A program made the translations under genes and the position numbers. Below the pieces are notes generated by a model. That model did not search any database. It was not told the origin of the DNA and saw only the letters and a list, made by a program, of their open reading frames with translations. From Rhizobium sp. Q54 (GTDB taxonomy: Bacteria; Pseudomonadota; Alphaproteobacteria; ATCC43930; CGMCC-115725): a stretch of 64,000 nucleotides of DNA. How positions within the stretch are numbered: the first letter of the stretch is position 1; each line of letters starts with the position of its first letter. Positions 52,777 to 60,644 of this stretch are shown here, piece by piece. The stretch is taken from positions 1-64,000 of the forward strand of contig CAMATN010000003.1 of NCBI GenBank assembly GCA_945861155.1, written 5' to 3'.

Positions 52777-54060
52777 ATGAAGCTGATGTGGTTTCATCTG
52801 ATGCCGTACACCGAGCTGCCCGACGATTTTCGTGAGCAACATCCCTCGGTATGGGTCGACATCCATTCCTCGCTGTTCGACCCGCTTCGCGCGCATCACA
52901 TGTACAACGACTTCATGGACGAATTGGAATTTGCCGCCGAATGCGGCTTTGACGCGGTCTGCGTCAACGAGCACCATTCGAACGGTTACGGGCTGATGCC
53001 GTCGCCGAACCTGATCGCGTCGTCCCTGGCGCGCCGCACGACCGACACCGCGCTGTGCGTCCTCGGCAATTCGCTGGCGCTCTACAACCCGCCGACCCGG
53101 GTCGCCGAAGAGTTCGCGATGATCGACGTGATCTCGGGCGGGCGCCTGATTGCCGGCTTCCCGGTCGGCTCGCCGATGGACACCTGCTACGCCTACGGCC
53201 AGAACCCGTCGATGCTGCGCGAGCGCTATCTCGAAGCCCACGACCTCGTCGTCCGGGCGTGGACCGAGCCCGACACCTTCGCCTTTAACGGCCGCTTCAA
53301 CCAGCAGCGCTACGTCAACATCTGGCCGCGCCCGATACAGAAGCCGCGCCCGCCGATCTGGATCCCGGGCGGCGGCTCGGTCGAGACCTGGCGCTGGTGC
53401 GCCCAGATGGACCACGTCTATTGCTACCTGTCCTATTACGGCTACAAGGCCGGACAGGCGACGATGGACGGGTTCTGGGAGGAAATGGACCGGCTCGGCA
53501 AGGACCGGAACCCCTACCACGCCGGCTTCCTGCAATTCGTCGGGGTCGCCGAGACCCGCGAAAAGGCGTTCGAGCTTTATCGCGAGCCGGCCGAGTATTT
53601 CTACGGCCGCTGCCTCCATGTCGACCCGCGCTTCGCCGGCCCGCCGGGCTATACGACCGAGGAGACCCAGCGCCGCGGCATCCAGAGCCAGGTGGCGCAG
53701 GCCGCCGCGGCCTCGCGCTACGAATCCAAGTTCCAAACGCTGGCGCGCGAGATGGACGCGATCGTCGACAAGGGCTACGTGATCATCGGCTCGCCCGACG
53801 AGGTCGCCGCGCAACTAAAGGAAGTCGCGCACAACCTTAATGTCGGCCATTTGATGCTGCTCTTGCAGTTCGGCAACATGAACAAGGACCTCGCCAAGTA
53901 CAATACGAAGCTCTTTGCCGAGCAGGTGATGCCCCAACTGGGCGATGTGTTCTCCGAATGGGAGGACCGCTGGTGGCCAAAGCCGATGGATCGGGCCGAC
54001 CGCGCGGCATTGCCGTCGTTCCAGCCCGCGGCCCAACCCGGCACGATGGCAGCGGAATGA
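52777..54060 (+). CDS. Luciferase-like flavin-dependent monooxygenase
   Basis: This LLM-family oxidoreductase of 427 residues has the pattern FDAVCVNEHHSNGYGLMPSP at residues 53-72, the substrate/flavin loop GGRLIAGFPVGSPMDTCYAYG and RPPIWIPGGGSVETW. The longer C-terminal part (about 370-427) is Trp/Pro-rich. GAAGGAG precedes the ATG. Members of this family include type II Baeyer-Villiger monooxygenases; the crotonase nearby resembles 6-oxocamphor hydrolase, which makes cyclic-ketone breakdown a reasonable hypothesis. Needs reduced flavin from another enzyme. Confidence 0.88.
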   Translation: MKLMWFHLMPYTELPDDFREQHPSVWVDIHSSLFDPLRAHHMYNDFMDELEFAAECGFDAVCVNEHHSNGYGLMPSPNLIASSLARRTTDTALCVLGNSLALYNPPTRVAEEFAMIDVISGGRLIAGFPVGSPMDTCYAYGQNPSMLRERYLEAHDLVVRAWTEPDTFAFNGRFNQQRYVNIWPRPIQKPRPPIWIPGGGSVETWRWCAQMDHVYCYLSYYGYKAGQATMDGFWEEMDRLGKDRNPYHAGFLQFVGVAETREKAFELYREPAEYFYGRCLHVDPRFAGPPGYTTEETQRRGIQSQVAQAAAASRYESKFQTLAREMDAIVDKGYVIIGSPDEVAAQLKEVAHNLNVGHLMLLLQFGNMNKDLAKYNTKLFAEQVMPQLGDVFSEWEDRWWPKPMDRADRAALPSFQPAAQPGTMAAE

Positions 54061-54076
54061 TGGTTTCCCTCGGTCG

Positions 54077-54225
54077 CCCCCACCCCAACCCTCCCCCGCT
54101 TGCGGGGGAGGGGGACCGCCTTGCCGCTGGCGCCAGTGCCATCCTCTGTTGCTCGCGAGCGAAAGCGGCCGAGTGCGCTCCGTCCACCCCCTCCCCCGTA
54201 AGCGGGGGAGGGTTGGGGTGGGGGA
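54077..54225. repeat. CTCCCCCGC-type inverted repeat pair without cargo
   Basis: Inverted units at about 54077-54115 and 54186-54225 are separated by about 70 bases. It is the same family as 16912-17070 and the pair framing the DUF559 gene. It lies between the LLM and alpha/beta hydrolase genes. Confidence 0.85.
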
Positions 54226-54243
54226 TGACAGTGGGGCGACACG

Positions 54244-55026
54244 ATGCCTGAGCCGCGGACCTCGTCGATCGAGCTGAACGGCTTTTCCTGCCGGGTATGG
54301 ACCGCCGGGTCTGGGCCAACGATCGGGTTTCTCGCCGGGTTTGGCGGGCTGCCGCGCTGGATCCCGTTCCTCGACGCGCTGGCGCGCGAGCGCACCGTGA
54401 TCGTGCCGTCGCTGCCCGGCTTCCCCGGCGGCGAGCGCGGTCATACCGTGCTCGACAGCCATCTCGATTGGGTGCTGGCGGTGCGGCAGCTCGTCCACAA
54501 GGCCGGGCTCGACGGCGCCGATCTGGTCGGCAGCTCGGCCGGCGGGTCGCTCGCCGCCGAATTCGCCGCGATCTGGCCGCATCAGGTCAAGCGGCTCGCG
54601 CTGATCGCGCCGTGGGGCCTGTTCGACGAAGCGGACCCGGCGACCGATCCCTGGGCCCAGCGCGCCCCCGACGTACCGGGGCTGATGTGCGCCGATCCGG
54701 CCTGCTGGGAGGCGCTGAAGGCCCCGCCCGAGGGCCAGAACTCGCCGGAATGGCCGATCGAGCAGGTGCGCGCCAGCGAGGCCGCTGCCCGAATCTTCTG
54801 GCCGCTCGGCAATACCAAGCTCGAAAAGCGCCTGCCGTTGATAACGGCACCGACGCTGCTGATCTGGGGCGGCGAGGACCGCATCGTGCCGCGCAGCTAC
54901 GCCGACAAATTTGCGCACGGAATTTCCGGCAAGCCCGAGATCCGCGTCATCCCCGGCGCCGGACACCTCGCCGAACTCGACAAACCAGACGAAGTCGCCG
55001 CCGCGATCCTGGAGTGGCTGAGGTAG
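54244..55026 (+). CDS. Alpha/beta-fold hydrolase of a catabolic cluster
   Basis: This cytoplasmic hydrolase of 260 residues has the nucleophile elbow GSSAGG (Ser98), acid in LLIWGGEDRIVP and catalytic His in GAGHLAEL. The usual HG oxyanion motif is AGFGG here (31-35), without His, which is less common. It follows the LLM monooxygenase and precedes the crotonase on the same strand; hydrolysis of a lactone or ester formed by the monooxygenase would fit. That link is inference. Confidence 0.83.
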   Translation: MPEPRTSSIELNGFSCRVWTAGSGPTIGFLAGFGGLPRWIPFLDALARERTVIVPSLPGFPGGERGHTVLDSHLDWVLAVRQLVHKAGLDGADLVGSSAGGSLAAEFAAIWPHQVKRLALIAPWGLFDEADPATDPWAQRAPDVPGLMCADPACWEALKAPPEGQNSPEWPIEQVRASEAAARIFWPLGNTKLEKRLPLITAPTLLIWGGEDRIVPRSYADKFAHGISGKPEIRVIPGAGHLAELDKPDEVAAAILEWLR

Positions 55027-55030
55027 CGGC

Positions 55031-55110
55031 GTAGGGTGGGTGGAGCGTAGCGCAACCCACCATGCTTGCCGCGGAACTGTGGTGGGTTACGCTACGCTAA
55101 CCCACCCTAC
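55031..55110. repeat. GTAGGGTGGG palindrome pair
   Basis: Two inverted 31-base arms (GTAGGGTGGGTGGAGCGTAG... and complement) with a 19-base spacer lie between the hydrolase and crotonase genes. The same unit, more diverged, makes up the outer ends of the inverted repeats at 24162-24990. Confidence 0.88.
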
Positions 55111-55126
55111 GGGTTCGGAGGACCGC

Positions 55127-55894
55127 ATGAGCAAGCTCGAAGACTACGCCAATAAGTACCAGTGCGTCCGCTTCGAGCGGCGCGACGGCATCCTGCAGAT
55201 GACGTTGCACACCGATGGCCAATCGCTGCGCTGGGGGTTCGGGCCGCATGGCGAATTGCCCGAGGCGTTTCACGATGTCGGCGGCGACCGCGACAACCGG
55301 GTGGTGATCCTGACCGGCACCGGGCCTGAGTTTTCCGGGCCGCGCGCGACCCCGGGCACGTCGTCCTTCCCGACCCGGCCGCCGGCCGAGCGCATCGACC
55401 GCATCCACTGGGAGGGCCGGCATTTGCTGATGCGGCTCCTCGAAATCGAGGTGCCGGTGATCAGCGCGATCAACGGCCCGGCCTGGCGCCATTCCGAGAT
55501 CCCGCTCTTGGGCGACATCGTGCTCGCCGCCGATACCGCGCAATTCCAGGATTCCGCCCATTTCCCGTCGGACGTGGTGCCGGGCGACGGCATGCACATC
55601 GTGATGCCGCTGCTGCTGGGCTTCAACCGCGGCCGCTATTACCTGCTGACCGGCCAGACCCTCGATGCCAAGCAGGCGCTCGAACTCGGGCTGGTCGCGG
55701 AGGTATTGCCGCCCGACCAGCTGATGGCGCGCGCCTGGGAACTGGCCGAGGGGCTGACCAAGAAGCCGACCTTGGCGCTGCGCTACACGCGCCTGATGCT
55801 GACCGAATATCTGCGCCGCCAGATGCACGATCTATTGGGCTACGGCCTCGGCATGGAATTGCTGGCGCTGATCGAGAAGCCCGAGGGGCCGTAG
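55127..55894 (+). CDS. Crotonase-fold hydrolase, 6-oxocamphor-hydrolase-like
   Basis: This 255-residue crotonase family member matches 6-oxocamphor hydrolase, a C-C bond cleaving beta-diketone hydrolase, more closely than typical enoyl-CoA hydratases. It keeps His122 (HSEIPLL), His145 (SAHFPS) and Asp154 (PGDG) at the very positions of that enzyme's active site, together with RGRYYLLTGQ. GGAGG precedes the ATG. Its position next to an LLM monooxygenase and a hydrolase supports a ring-opening pathway. The true substrate could be another cyclic diketone. Confidence 0.78.
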   Translation: MSKLEDYANKYQCVRFERRDGILQMTLHTDGQSLRWGFGPHGELPEAFHDVGGDRDNRVVILTGTGPEFSGPRATPGTSSFPTRPPAERIDRIHWEGRHLLMRLLEIEVPVISAINGPAWRHSEIPLLGDIVLAADTAQFQDSAHFPSDVVPGDGMHIVMPLLLGFNRGRYYLLTGQTLDAKQALELGLVAEVLPPDQLMARAWELAEGLTKKPTLALRYTRLMLTEYLRRQMHDLLGYGLGMELLALIEKPEGP

Positions 55895-55896
55895 GC

Positions 55897-57021
55897 TCAA
55901 TCGTGAGCGTCGAGGAAGCGGGCGATCACCCGGTTGACCTCGCCCGCCTTCTCCATCTGCGGCAGGTGCCCGACCTGGTCGAGGATGTGGACCGGCAGCG
56001 TGCCGGCGAGCGCCTCGGCATGGGCGACCGGGATGATCCGGTCGTCGTGCCCCCAGATGACCTGCACCGGCAGCGACAGCGCGGCGAGCGCCGGGCGCAG
56101 GTCGAGCACTTGGCTCCCCTGCGCGAACCATGCGCGCGCGATCGTCGCGAGGGCCGCGTCGACCCCGTCGAGCCGCTTGTAGCGCAGCAATTCCTCGATC
56201 ATCGCCCGGCTGATCAGCGCCGGGTCGTGTACCAGGGCCGCCAGCAATTCGGGCGCCTCGCGCCGTCGCTGCAAGCGCACGAAGCCGTCGATAAAGGCGC
56301 CGTTGATCTCGGGGCCGAGCCCGGCGCTGGCGATCAGGGTCAGCGAGGCGACCCGCTCCTTCTGTTGCCGGGCAACCTCAATGGCGATGGCGCCCCCCAT
56401 CGAATGGCCGACAAGATGCACCCGGTCGAGATCGAACGCGGCCAGGACATCCGACACCGCCCCCGCAAAAATCTCGGCATCGCCGGCGCCGACCACCTTG
56501 ACCGAGCCGCCATGACCCGGCAGGTCAAGCGCGATGGCGCGCCGGCTCCCGGCCAATGCCGGCTGGTTGAACATCCAGGCGTTGAGATCGGCGCCGAAAC
56601 CGTGCACCAGCACCACCGGGGTTGCGCTCCCGCCGCCGAGATCGAGCACGCGCAGCCTTCGGCCGCCGGCCTCGATCTCGCGCGGCGCCAGGGCGGTGTC
56701 TTCCGCCGTGGCCTCGGCCGCCGGCTCGGGTGCGGCAAACCCGGCGACAAAGGCGTCGATCTCGGCATCGGGAACGCTCTGCGGCGCCGACACCGCGAGT
56801 AGCGCGCCGACCGGCAAACTCGCCCCGGCCGCCCCGACGATGCGGCGCAAAATGCCGGGATCGCTCGCCTCGAAGACATTGGTGATCTTGGTCGTCTCGA
56901 TTTCGAGCAGTTCCTCGCCGGCCCCGTAGCTGTCGCCCTCCTGTTTGAGCCAGCCGAGGATTTTCCCCTCGGTCATCGTCAGCCCCCATTTCGGCATCGT
57001 GATCGCGGTGATCTCGGTCAT
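55897..57021 (-). CDS. acoC: Lipoyl-domain alpha/beta hydrolase, acetoin dehydrogenase E2-like
   Basis: This 374-residue fusion has an N-terminal lipoyl domain with modified Lys45 (IETTKITN), a linker (about 80-115) and an alpha/beta hydrolase-fold domain with nucleophile elbow GHSMGG (Ser207). This AcoC layout replaces the usual E2 acyltransferase in acetoin dehydrogenase complexes. It is the last gene after E1alpha, an inserted orphan and E1beta on the minus strand. The E3 subunit and the acetoin regulator AcoR are not in the window. Confidence 0.88.
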   Translation of the reverse strand: MTEITAITMPKWGLTMTEGKILGWLKQEGDSYGAGEELLEIETTKITNVFEASDPGILRRIVGAAGASLPVGALLAVSAPQSVPDAEIDAFVAGFAAPEPAAEATAEDTALAPREIEAGGRRLRVLDLGGGSATPVVLVHGFGADLNAWMFNQPALAGSRRAIALDLPGHGGSVKVVGAGDAEIFAGAVSDVLAAFDLDRVHLVGHSMGGAIAIEVARQQKERVASLTLIASAGLGPEINGAFIDGFVRLQRRREAPELLAALVHDPALISRAMIEELLRYKRLDGVDAALATIARAWFAQGSQVLDLRPALAALSLPVQVIWGHDDRIIPVAHAEALAGTLPVHILDQVGHLPQMEKAGEVNRVIARFLDAHD

Positions 57022-57038
57022 TTGCCTGCGACCCTATT

Positions 57039-57120
57039 CGTCATCCCGGCGAAGGCCGGGATACACTTATCCGCGTTCCGAGCGGCTGAGGAATGGACCC
57101 CGGCCTTCGCCGGGGTGACA
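57039..57120. repeat. Palindromic repeat family A, between E1beta and E2 genes
   Basis: Arms CGTCATCCCGGCGAAGGCC / GGCCTTCGCCGGGGTGACA with a loop containing GAGCGGC. It lies within the acoB-acoC operon. Confidence 0.9.
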
Positions 57121-57125
57121 ATCCT

Positions 57126-58139
57126 CTATTTCGCGTACCCGTATACCTCGCGCACCGCGGCGGCGATCTTTTCCGGGCTTGGGATGTAGAGCTTTTCGAG
57201 GCTGGGGCTGAACGGCACCGGGGTGTGCGGCGCGGTGACCCGGCGGATCGGCGCCTTCAGCGCGGCGAAGGCGCGGTCGGCGACCAGCGCGGCGATGTCG
57301 GTGGCGAACGAGCAGCGCGGGGTCGCCTCATCGACGATCACGAGGCGCCCGGTGCGCTCGACGCTCTCCAATATCGTGTCCTCGTCCAATGGCGAGGTCG
57401 TGCGCGGGTCGATCAGCTCGATTTCGATCCCCTCTTTGGCCAGCGCCTCGGCCGCCTCGGCGGCGTAATGCACCATGCGGGCGAGCGCGACGATCGTTAC
57501 ATCGTCGCCGTCGCGCACGATGTTGGCTTCGCCGAACGGGATCGTATAGGGCTCGTCCGGCACCTCGGCGCGCAGATCGTACATCAGCTTGTGTTCGCAG
57601 AAGATCACCGGGTCGTCGTCGCGGATCGCGCTGATCAGAAGGCCCTTGGCGTCGTAGGCGTTCGACGGCACGACGCATTTCAACCCCGGCACCGAGGTGA
57701 AGATGCCATAGGGGCTCTGCGAATGCTGCGCCGCCGCGCTGCGCCCGGCGCCGATCATCGTGCGGATCACCAAGGGCGTCGTCGCCTTGCCGCCGAACAT
57801 GTAGCGGAACTTGGCGGCCTGGTTGAAGATCTGGTCGAAACACACCCCGAAGAAATCGCTGAACATCAATTCGGCGACCGGCCTGAGCCCGGTCACGGCG
57901 GCGCCGGCGGCGGCGCCCATGATCGCGCTCTCGGTGATCGGCGTGTCGATGACCCGAGATTCGCCAAACTCGCCGAAGAGGCCCTTGGTCACGCCGAGCA
58001 CGCCGCCATAGGCGTCGCGCTGACCCTCGCTGCCGGCGCCGCCGGCGACATCCTCGCCGATCACGATGATGCGCGGGTCGCGGCGCATCTCCTGGGCGAG
58101 CGCCTCGTTCAGCGCCTGGCGGATCGATTTCTGCGGCAT
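57126..58139 (-). CDS. acoB: Acetoin/2-oxoacid dehydrogenase E1 beta subunit
   Basis: This is a 337-residue transketolase-like beta subunit of a TPP-dependent dehydrogenase. Family features are VIGEDVAGGAGSEGQRDAYG, DTPITESAIMGAAAGAA, GRSAAAQHSQS and DPRTTSPLDEDTI. It pairs with the E1alpha gene at 59064-60032, but a foreign-looking orphan gene of about 0.7 kb lies between the two. GGGAGC precedes the ATG. Confidence 0.93.
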   Translation of the reverse strand: MPQKSIRQALNEALAQEMRRDPRIIVIGEDVAGGAGSEGQRDAYGGVLGVTKGLFGEFGESRVIDTPITESAIMGAAAGAAVTGLRPVAELMFSDFFGVCFDQIFNQAAKFRYMFGGKATTPLVIRTMIGAGRSAAAQHSQSPYGIFTSVPGLKCVVPSNAYDAKGLLISAIRDDDPVIFCEHKLMYDLRAEVPDEPYTIPFGEANIVRDGDDVTIVALARMVHYAAEAAEALAKEGIEIELIDPRTTSPLDEDTILESVERTGRLVIVDEATPRCSFATDIAALVADRAFAALKAPIRRVTAPHTPVPFSPSLEKLYIPSPEKIAAAVREVYGYAK

Positions 58140-58323
58140 CGCGGGGCTCCCTAAGAAATGTCAATGAGGAAATAAGAACGCCCCAAAGAGGCCACGGGTA
58201 GATGCCTTCCTAGTGCGAAAGCGCATTGAATTGTTTTCGCCCTTCAAAGGCGATCGCCCACTTCATGCCAGCTCGACGCGCTGTTTTTTTGGCCCTTATG
58301 TCTGCCTTTCATGTAGCATCTTT

Positions 58324-59055
58324 TCATATAGTTCCAGCGATCAAAACTAACGCTCTTCTAATTATTACTCCGATGGACTCGGGCGGCCGTTCGCAGACGA
58401 AGGATCCCCAGAGTCCAGTTACAAGAAAAAATAACGACGCCACGACAAGAAAAATTGCAGTTATTTGTTCTATTCTAAACAATTTTTTACAATATATATA
58501 TAGGCCATTGTTTTCAGATCTAATATTGAGATAATGCCACAAATCCCTCGCATAAATGTCCGTTTCCGGATTTTTCTTCCATTCCCTCCATCTAAATGAT
58601 AGGAGGTGGCTATCTCCTGGAAACCATTGTCGTTGACGTTCTAGTATCTGTTTATCTAATCCAAGATATTTCGCAATTTTGAAGACAGAAACCTCTTCAT
58701 CCAATAACAAAACTCCCTCTCGCAGTAAATTTTGCGTTCCTGCCTTAGCCGCATAAAATGCGATCAGAGCCAAAAATGTAATCCCCAGCAGTAACGCCGG
58801 CCCTGAAGATTGGCAATGCAATTTTTTGTCTAAAATCGTCGTAAGACCAACAAGTGCGGCAGCTAAAATCGCTAGTACAATTCCTTGGAAAAATTTTAGA
58901 TTTTCCCATTTTCGGACATTATAATCAATTCGGTTATCATTATGAAGTTGCAGAAGCTGCATGTACTCAGCACGACGTATTTTTTCTGCCTCAGAAAACT
59001 GTTCGGCAGGCTTGGTCCTGTATCGGGCGGACGAAAATGTTCTACTCATGCGCAT
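58324..59055 (-). CDS. AT-rich orphan membrane protein inserted in the aco operon
   Basis: This 243-residue protein has no recognised family. Hydrophobic segments lie at about 57-75 (GIVLAILAAALVGLTTIL), 86-104 (ALLLGITFLALIAFYAAK) and near 195-215 (TAIFLVVASLFFLVTGLW), with a soluble region of about 90 residues between (DEEVSVFKIAKYLGLDK). The N-terminus is basic and polar. The gene and the following 180 bases are strikingly AT-rich compared with the rest of the window. The start is uncertain (ATG at 59055 or 59049, TTG at 59067). It separates E1alpha from E1beta, a strong sign of insertion. Function unknown. Confidence 0.65.
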   Translation of the reverse strand: MRMSRTFSSARYRTKPAEQFSEAEKIRRAEYMQLLQLHNDNRIDYNVRKWENLKFFQGIVLAILAAALVGLTTILDKKLHCQSSGPALLLGITFLALIAFYAAKAGTQNLLREGVLLLDEEVSVFKIAKYLGLDKQILERQRQWFPGDSHLLSFRWREWKKNPETDIYARDLWHYLNIRSENNGLYIYCKKLFRIEQITAIFLVVASLFFLVTGLWGSFVCERPPESIGVIIRRALVLIAGTI

Positions 59056-59063
59056 TGAGGATT

Positions 59064-60032
59064 TCAATACGAGGCATATACGTCGGTCAACAGCGCGCTT
59101 TCCGGCGGCACCGGGGCAGCCCGCGCCGTGACGACCGCGCGCTCGATCAGCGCCGCGATCTCGGCATCAACCGCGTCGAGCGCGTCCATGTCGAGCAGCT
59201 TCGCCTCGTCGACCCGGCGGCGGAAATGTTGCAGGCAGTCGCGCTGGTCGCGCAGGTTTTTGACCTCGTCCTTGCCGCGATAGAGCTGCGCGTCGCCCGA
59301 ATGGTGGCCGTAAAAGCGACACGTATCGACCTCGATCGCGCTGGGGCCGCCGCCGGTGCGGGCGCGCTCGATGGCTTCGCGCGCCGCTTCGTGCACGGCG
59401 AAGAAATCGTCGCCGTCGACCTTGACCGCGGGCAGCCCGAAACCGCGAGCCCGGCCGGCGATGTCGCCGCTGCCGACCGCGTAGGCGACCCCGGTGCCCT
59501 CGCCATACTGGTTGTTCTCGAAGACAAAGATCGCCGGCAATTTGAGCACGACCGCCATGTTCAGCGCCTCGAAGGTGGTGCCCTGGTTGGAGGCGCCGTC
59601 ACCGCTAAAGCACACCGCGACCGTGCCGGTGCCGAGCGTCTTCGCGGTCAGCGCGGCGCCGACCACCAACGGCGGGCCGCCGCCGACGATGCCATTGGCG
59701 CCGAGCATGCCAACGTCGAGATCGGCGATGTGCATCGAGCCGCCCTTGCCGCCGCACAGCCCACTCTGCCGGCCGTACAATTCGCACATCATGCCGACGA
59801 CATCGCAGCCCTTGGCGATCGAGTGGCCGTGCCCGCGATGGGTGCTGGCGATGTAATCCTTGGGGCCGAGATGCGTGCACACCCCGACCGCTGATGCTTC
59901 CTCGCCGGCATAGAGATGGACAAAGCCGGGGATGCCGCCTTTGGAGAACTCCTCCTGCACCCGCTCCTCGAAACGGCGGATCGTGACCATGTCGCGATAG
60001 GCGCGGATCAGCTCCTCACGGCTCAATTGCAC
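59064..60032 (-). CDS. acoA: Acetoin/2-oxoacid dehydrogenase E1 alpha subunit
   Basis: This is a 322-residue TPP-binding alpha subunit. The diphosphate/Mg motif begins GDGASNQGTTFEALNMA and ends FVFENNQ; substrate-site elements are STHRGHGHSIAKG and GGKGGSMHIAD. It opens the aco operon and its stop overlaps a possible TTG start of the inserted orphan. Acetoin is the substrate suggested by the AcoC-type E2; pyruvate cannot be excluded from sequence. Confidence 0.93.
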   Translation of the reverse strand: MQLSREELIRAYRDMVTIRRFEERVQEEFSKGGIPGFVHLYAGEEASAVGVCTHLGPKDYIASTHRGHGHSIAKGCDVVGMMCELYGRQSGLCGGKGGSMHIADLDVGMLGANGIVGGGPPLVVGAALTAKTLGTGTVAVCFSGDGASNQGTTFEALNMAVVLKLPAIFVFENNQYGEGTGVAYAVGSGDIAGRARGFGLPAVKVDGDDFFAVHEAAREAIERARTGGGPSAIEVDTCRFYGHHSGDAQLYRGKDEVKNLRDQRDCLQHFRRRVDEAKLLDMDALDAVDAEIAALIERAVVTARAAPVPPESALLTDVYASY

Positions 60033-60161
60033 GGCGTCCTCCCTCGGGCTTCGAGCGTTGCCGCAACCCTATCGGATTGCGCCGCCTGACCCAAGCCTAC
60101 AGCAGGCTGGCCGGATTCCGGTCAGGTGCGGTCGCCCGCACTTCCAAATTTTGGAACTGTG

Positions 60162-60206
60162 CACCATCTCGCCGAGTACGACCGGATCGACGCGGAGGCG
60201 GTGTGA
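60162..60206 (+). pseudogene. HigB toxin remnant (last 14 codons)
   Basis: The frame ending at 60206 reads HHLAEYDRIDAEAV then stop, which matches the C-terminal end of HigB toxins (THAEYDRID...). Nothing toxin-like is left upstream, where sequence before 60159 is unrelated. Its stop overlaps the higA start as TGATG, the native arrangement of a higBA operon. Confidence 0.72.
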
Positions 60207-60604
60207 TGGACGCGACCCTGATCGCGATCGACAGCGATGCCGAATTGGCGCGAGCCCGCGCGCTGGTCGATCGGCTGATGGCCTCGGAGGAGCCCGCCGA
60301 TATGGCGCGGCTGAGGGCGCAGGCGCGGCTGATCGCCGCCTACGAGCAGGAGAAATACCCGCCGCGCCGGCCGAAGACGGCCGACGCGATACGCTATCTG
60401 ATGGAACAACACGGGCTGAATCGCGCCGATCTGGTACCGCTACTCGGCACGGCCAGCCGGGTCAGCGAGGTCTTGCGCGGGCGCAAGGAGCTGAGCCTGG
60501 CAATGGTGCAGCGCCTGCGCGCCCGCTTTCACATTCCCGCGGATCTTCTGCTGCCCCCGCCAAATCTTCCAAGTCGCCGCCCGGCAAAGCGCGCGGCCGC
60601 CTGA
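60206..60604 (+). CDS. higA: HigA-type antitoxin, without its toxin
   Basis: This is a 132-residue HTH antitoxin of the HigA family. The N-terminal half (ARALVDRLMASEEPADMARL ... YEQEKYPP) and the HTH core (LNRADLVPLLGTASRVSEVL) are characteristic, followed by RGRKELSLAMVQRLRARFHIP. A basic Pro/Arg/Ala tail ends the protein. GGAGGCGG lies before the ATG, inside the HigB stump. With the toxin gone, it may now act only as a regulator or protect against related toxins. Confidence 0.85.
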   Translation: MDATLIAIDSDAELARARALVDRLMASEEPADMARLRAQARLIAAYEQEKYPPRRPKTADAIRYLMEQHGLNRADLVPLLGTASRVSEVLRGRKELSLAMVQRLRARFHIPADLLLPPPNLPSRRPAKRAAA

Positions 60605-60644
60605 TACCGAAGCCGGCTCGCGCCGCCCGACCCAAGGGCCGGCG

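Noticed and set aside
54061-54243. Possible small gene between LLM and hydrolase genes
   Set aside because: The open frames here are translations of the CTCCCCCGC palindromes in several frames and have no ribosome site.
58226-58534. A 102-codon plus-strand frame in the AT-rich insert
   Set aside because: It is opposite the orphan membrane gene and has a mixed, non-conserved composition; the minus-strand frame is longer and has coherent membrane topology.
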